Source: Mesostigma viride (taxonomy: Eukaryota; Streptophyta; Mesostigmatophyceae; Mesostigmatales; Mesostigmataceae). Taken from it: a DNA stretch of 64,000 nt. Under the pieces are notes generated by a model that had not been told where the DNA came from, searched no databases, and saw nothing but the letters and a program-made list of their open reading frames with translations. Made by a program: the position numbers and the translations under genes. The stretch lies in contig RPFO01000076.1 of the NCBI GenBank assembly GCA_009746045.1, positions 2,208,479 through 2,272,478 of the forward strand, written 5' to 3'. Positions 62,178 to 64,000 of this stretch are shown piece by piece. The first letter of the stretch is position 1; every line of letters starts with the position of its first letter.

Positions 62178-62995
62178 TACACCAAGGTGGAATGATTGCC
62201 ATGAAACCCTTGTAAGAACAATAGAAAGCTGCTTTTTCTGTGGTATTTATGCTAGCATCTGTCACCAATTTGTTATCCAACCAGCCTGAAGCTTTGTGGG
62301 CAGGCTGCATGGGATGTGTTTCGAACATGTGCCAAGTTCCAGGTCCAACTGAGTTCATTTGATGTCATTATATATGCACATGTGTGATGAAACCCTTGAA
62401 AAACCATGAAAAACTGCATTTTTGTGGTATTTATGCTAGCATTTGTCACCAGTTTGTCATCCAACCAGCCTGAAGCTTTGTGGGCAGGCTGCATGGGATG
62501 TGTTTCGAACATGTGCCAAGTCCCAGGTCCAACTGAGTTCATTTGATGTCATTATATATGCAAATGTGTGATGAAACCCTTGGAAAACCCTGAAAAACTG
62601 CATTTTTGTGGTGTTTATGCTAGCATCTGTCACCAATTTGTCATCCAACCAGCCTGAAACTTTGTGGGCATGCTGCATGGGATGTGTTTAGAACATATGC
62701 AAAGTTCCACGCCCAACTGAGTTCATTTGGTGTCATTATATATGCATATGTGTGATGAAACCCTTGGAAAACCCTGAAAAACTGCATTTTGGGGGTATTT
62801 ATGCTAGCATCTGTCACCATTTTGTGATCCAACCAGCCTGAAACTTTGTGGGCATGCTGCATGGGATGTGTTTATAACATGTGCAAAGTTATAGCCCCAA
62901 CTGAGTTCATTTAGTGTCATTCATATAGGCATGCATGCCAGAAAGTGCTAAAAGTGCGGTATTTTATGCTAGCAAATGTCACCATGTTACCATGG
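62178..62995 (+). repeat. 184-bp tandem repeat, four copies plus a degenerate fifth
   Basis: The marker CCAACCAGCCTGAA recurs every 184 bases from about 62277. Units share TTTATGCTAGCATCTGTCACC and GAGTTCATTTGATGTCATT. Divergence rises towards the right, and a fifth partial unit fades out near 62995. Confidence 0.93.
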
Positions 62996-63083
62996 TGCCG
63001 ACTCCCAAAAAATTTTTGACCACATGGCATCATAAGATATCTGATTAGGTACCTTGGTGCCAAATTTGAGGCCAAACTGACTA

Positions 63084-64000
63084 TTAGCCTATCTTGAAAT
63101 AATTACCAGGGAACCAAAACGCGTTTTTGGATTGATGTGAATGCAGCTGACGGGCCATGTAAGCGCCCCCCCGGCGCTGAGCGTAGCGCAGGGTATCTCG
63201 GTGCTGGGCGATGAACAAGTTGTTCATGGCGATGGGCATAACCTTGCGGAAAGTAGCCGCCCGTGCGGTCACCTCAGCCAGAAACTGACTGGCGTTGTCA
63301 AACGCCATAGGGGTGGGGTGTGCACTCTGCGCCTCCGTGGGGAGCAAGGGTGCGCGCCCAAACAACAGGAAATACGGGGAGAAACAGGCGAGCGACTCCT
63401 GGGGTGACATTCGGTAACCCATGGCTATCCACGCCAGTTCACGATCCCACATAGTGAATGATGCTGACTGCAGGCTCCACTTGCGCAAAGCCTGCTTGAC
63501 AGTCTGCACCAATCTCTCAGCCAAACCATTGGCCTGAGGATGCTCCGAGAAGTGCGACGGTGATCAATGAGACATGCATCCAACAATTCCTGAAATTCCC
63601 CCGAAACTCCCCGCCCTGGTCGGTGACCACCTCCGCGGGGGCGCCAAACCTGGCGATGATGTCGGCGAAGTGCTTGGCGGTGGTGGCGGCCTGCTTGTCA
63701 GCAATGGGGATGAGCTCGACCCACTTGCTAAAACTTTCGACACACACCATGACATACTTGTGGCCATCTGCACTTTCATCAAAGGGCCCACACAGGTCTA
63801 CGTGCCAGCGGTAGAAGAGCCCTCTGATGGGTAGGCTCATCAATTCTTTCGCATCGTGGTCCACATTGAACCTGGCCTTCACCCGGGCACACTGCGCGCA
63901 GCTAGCGACGACCTGCGCGACTGTGGCACGCATGCCGTTCCACCAATAAGAGGCGCGCACTAGCGCCAAAGTGCGGTTACCACCCAGGTGGCCATACCGC
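63084..64000 (-). pseudogene. Ty3/gypsy integrase, frameshifted, continues beyond the window
   Basis: From the window edge inward: zinc-binding segment (YGHLGGNRT, YWWNGM..C..C), then core motifs WHVDLCGPF, VTDQGGEFRG and, in a second frame, QANGLAERLVQTVKQAL with the catalytic Glu. The C-terminal part includes PYFLLFGR. Two indels near 63545-63620 break the frame between the second Asp and the Glu. The upstream RT part would lie outside the window. It is a retroelement remnant. Confidence 0.88.

Overview
The window looks like nuclear DNA of a eukaryote of the green lineage, most likely a green alga. Three things point there. It has one spliced host gene whose product resembles plant ATG101. 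It has short interstitial runs of the plant/algal telomere repeat TTTAGGG. Its transposon mix (copia-like, tyrosine-recombinase DIRS/Kangaroo-like, piggyBac, CACTA and LINE elements) is typical of algal intergenic DNA. I cannot name the species. No bacterial operons, rRNA or convincing tRNA genes were seen.

Layout. 0.5-3.6 kb is a copia-like polyprotein fragment on the plus strand. 4.3-8.3 kb is a frameshifted copy of a second copia family on the minus strand. 8.5-11 kb holds a long palindrome, a 0.29-kb tandem repeat and an old LTR. 11.6-22.8 kb consists of copies of a 0.76-kb repeat, one of them split by an 8.2-kb piggyBac-type element with TTAA ends. That element lost its catalytic core and itself carries a nested DIRS-like retrotransposon. 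22.8-24.4 kb has small minus-strand ORFs, one with an RNase H1-type hybrid-binding fold. 24.4-26.6 kb is non-coding and includes a short element with perfect 28-bp inverted ends.

26.6-32.6 kb is the only confidently identified cellular gene, ATG101 (autophagy initiation). It has six exons, about 89% of its span is intron, and the introns are full of simple repeats. 33.1-36.1 kb holds a decayed second DIRS element and a copia remnant. 37.8-38.9 kb is a 5'-truncated LINE with clear target-site duplications. 39.5-41.2 kb and 49.05-50.4 kb are short elements bounded by TTAA. 42-44 kb is a broken CACTA (TNP2) transposase. 46.1-48.5 kb is an unrecognised spliced, proline-rich gene, probably frameshifted.

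50.9-59.2 kb is a complete, young copia-like LTR element on the minus strand, with near-identical LTRs and a 5-bp duplication. It landed inside a copy of the first copia family. 59.4-60.2 kb has short ORF pieces, one vaguely TnpB/Fanzor-like. 60.3-61.8 kb is a run of purine, TGCG and TG microsatellites. 62.2-63.0 kb is a 184-bp tandem repeat. The window ends in a broken Ty3/gypsy integrase.

The most notable points are four. Both copia families carry a retropepsin-like domain between integrase and reverse transcriptase, with an altered DTG triad. Two divergent DIRS elements share a 2A-like HPNPGP motif exactly between RNase H and recombinase. The piggyBac insertion can be proven from empty-site copies inside the same window. 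ATG101 exon 5 is entered through a 480-bp CCCCTTCT array. Many single-base frameshifts could be real decay or consensus errors, because the young element also has them.
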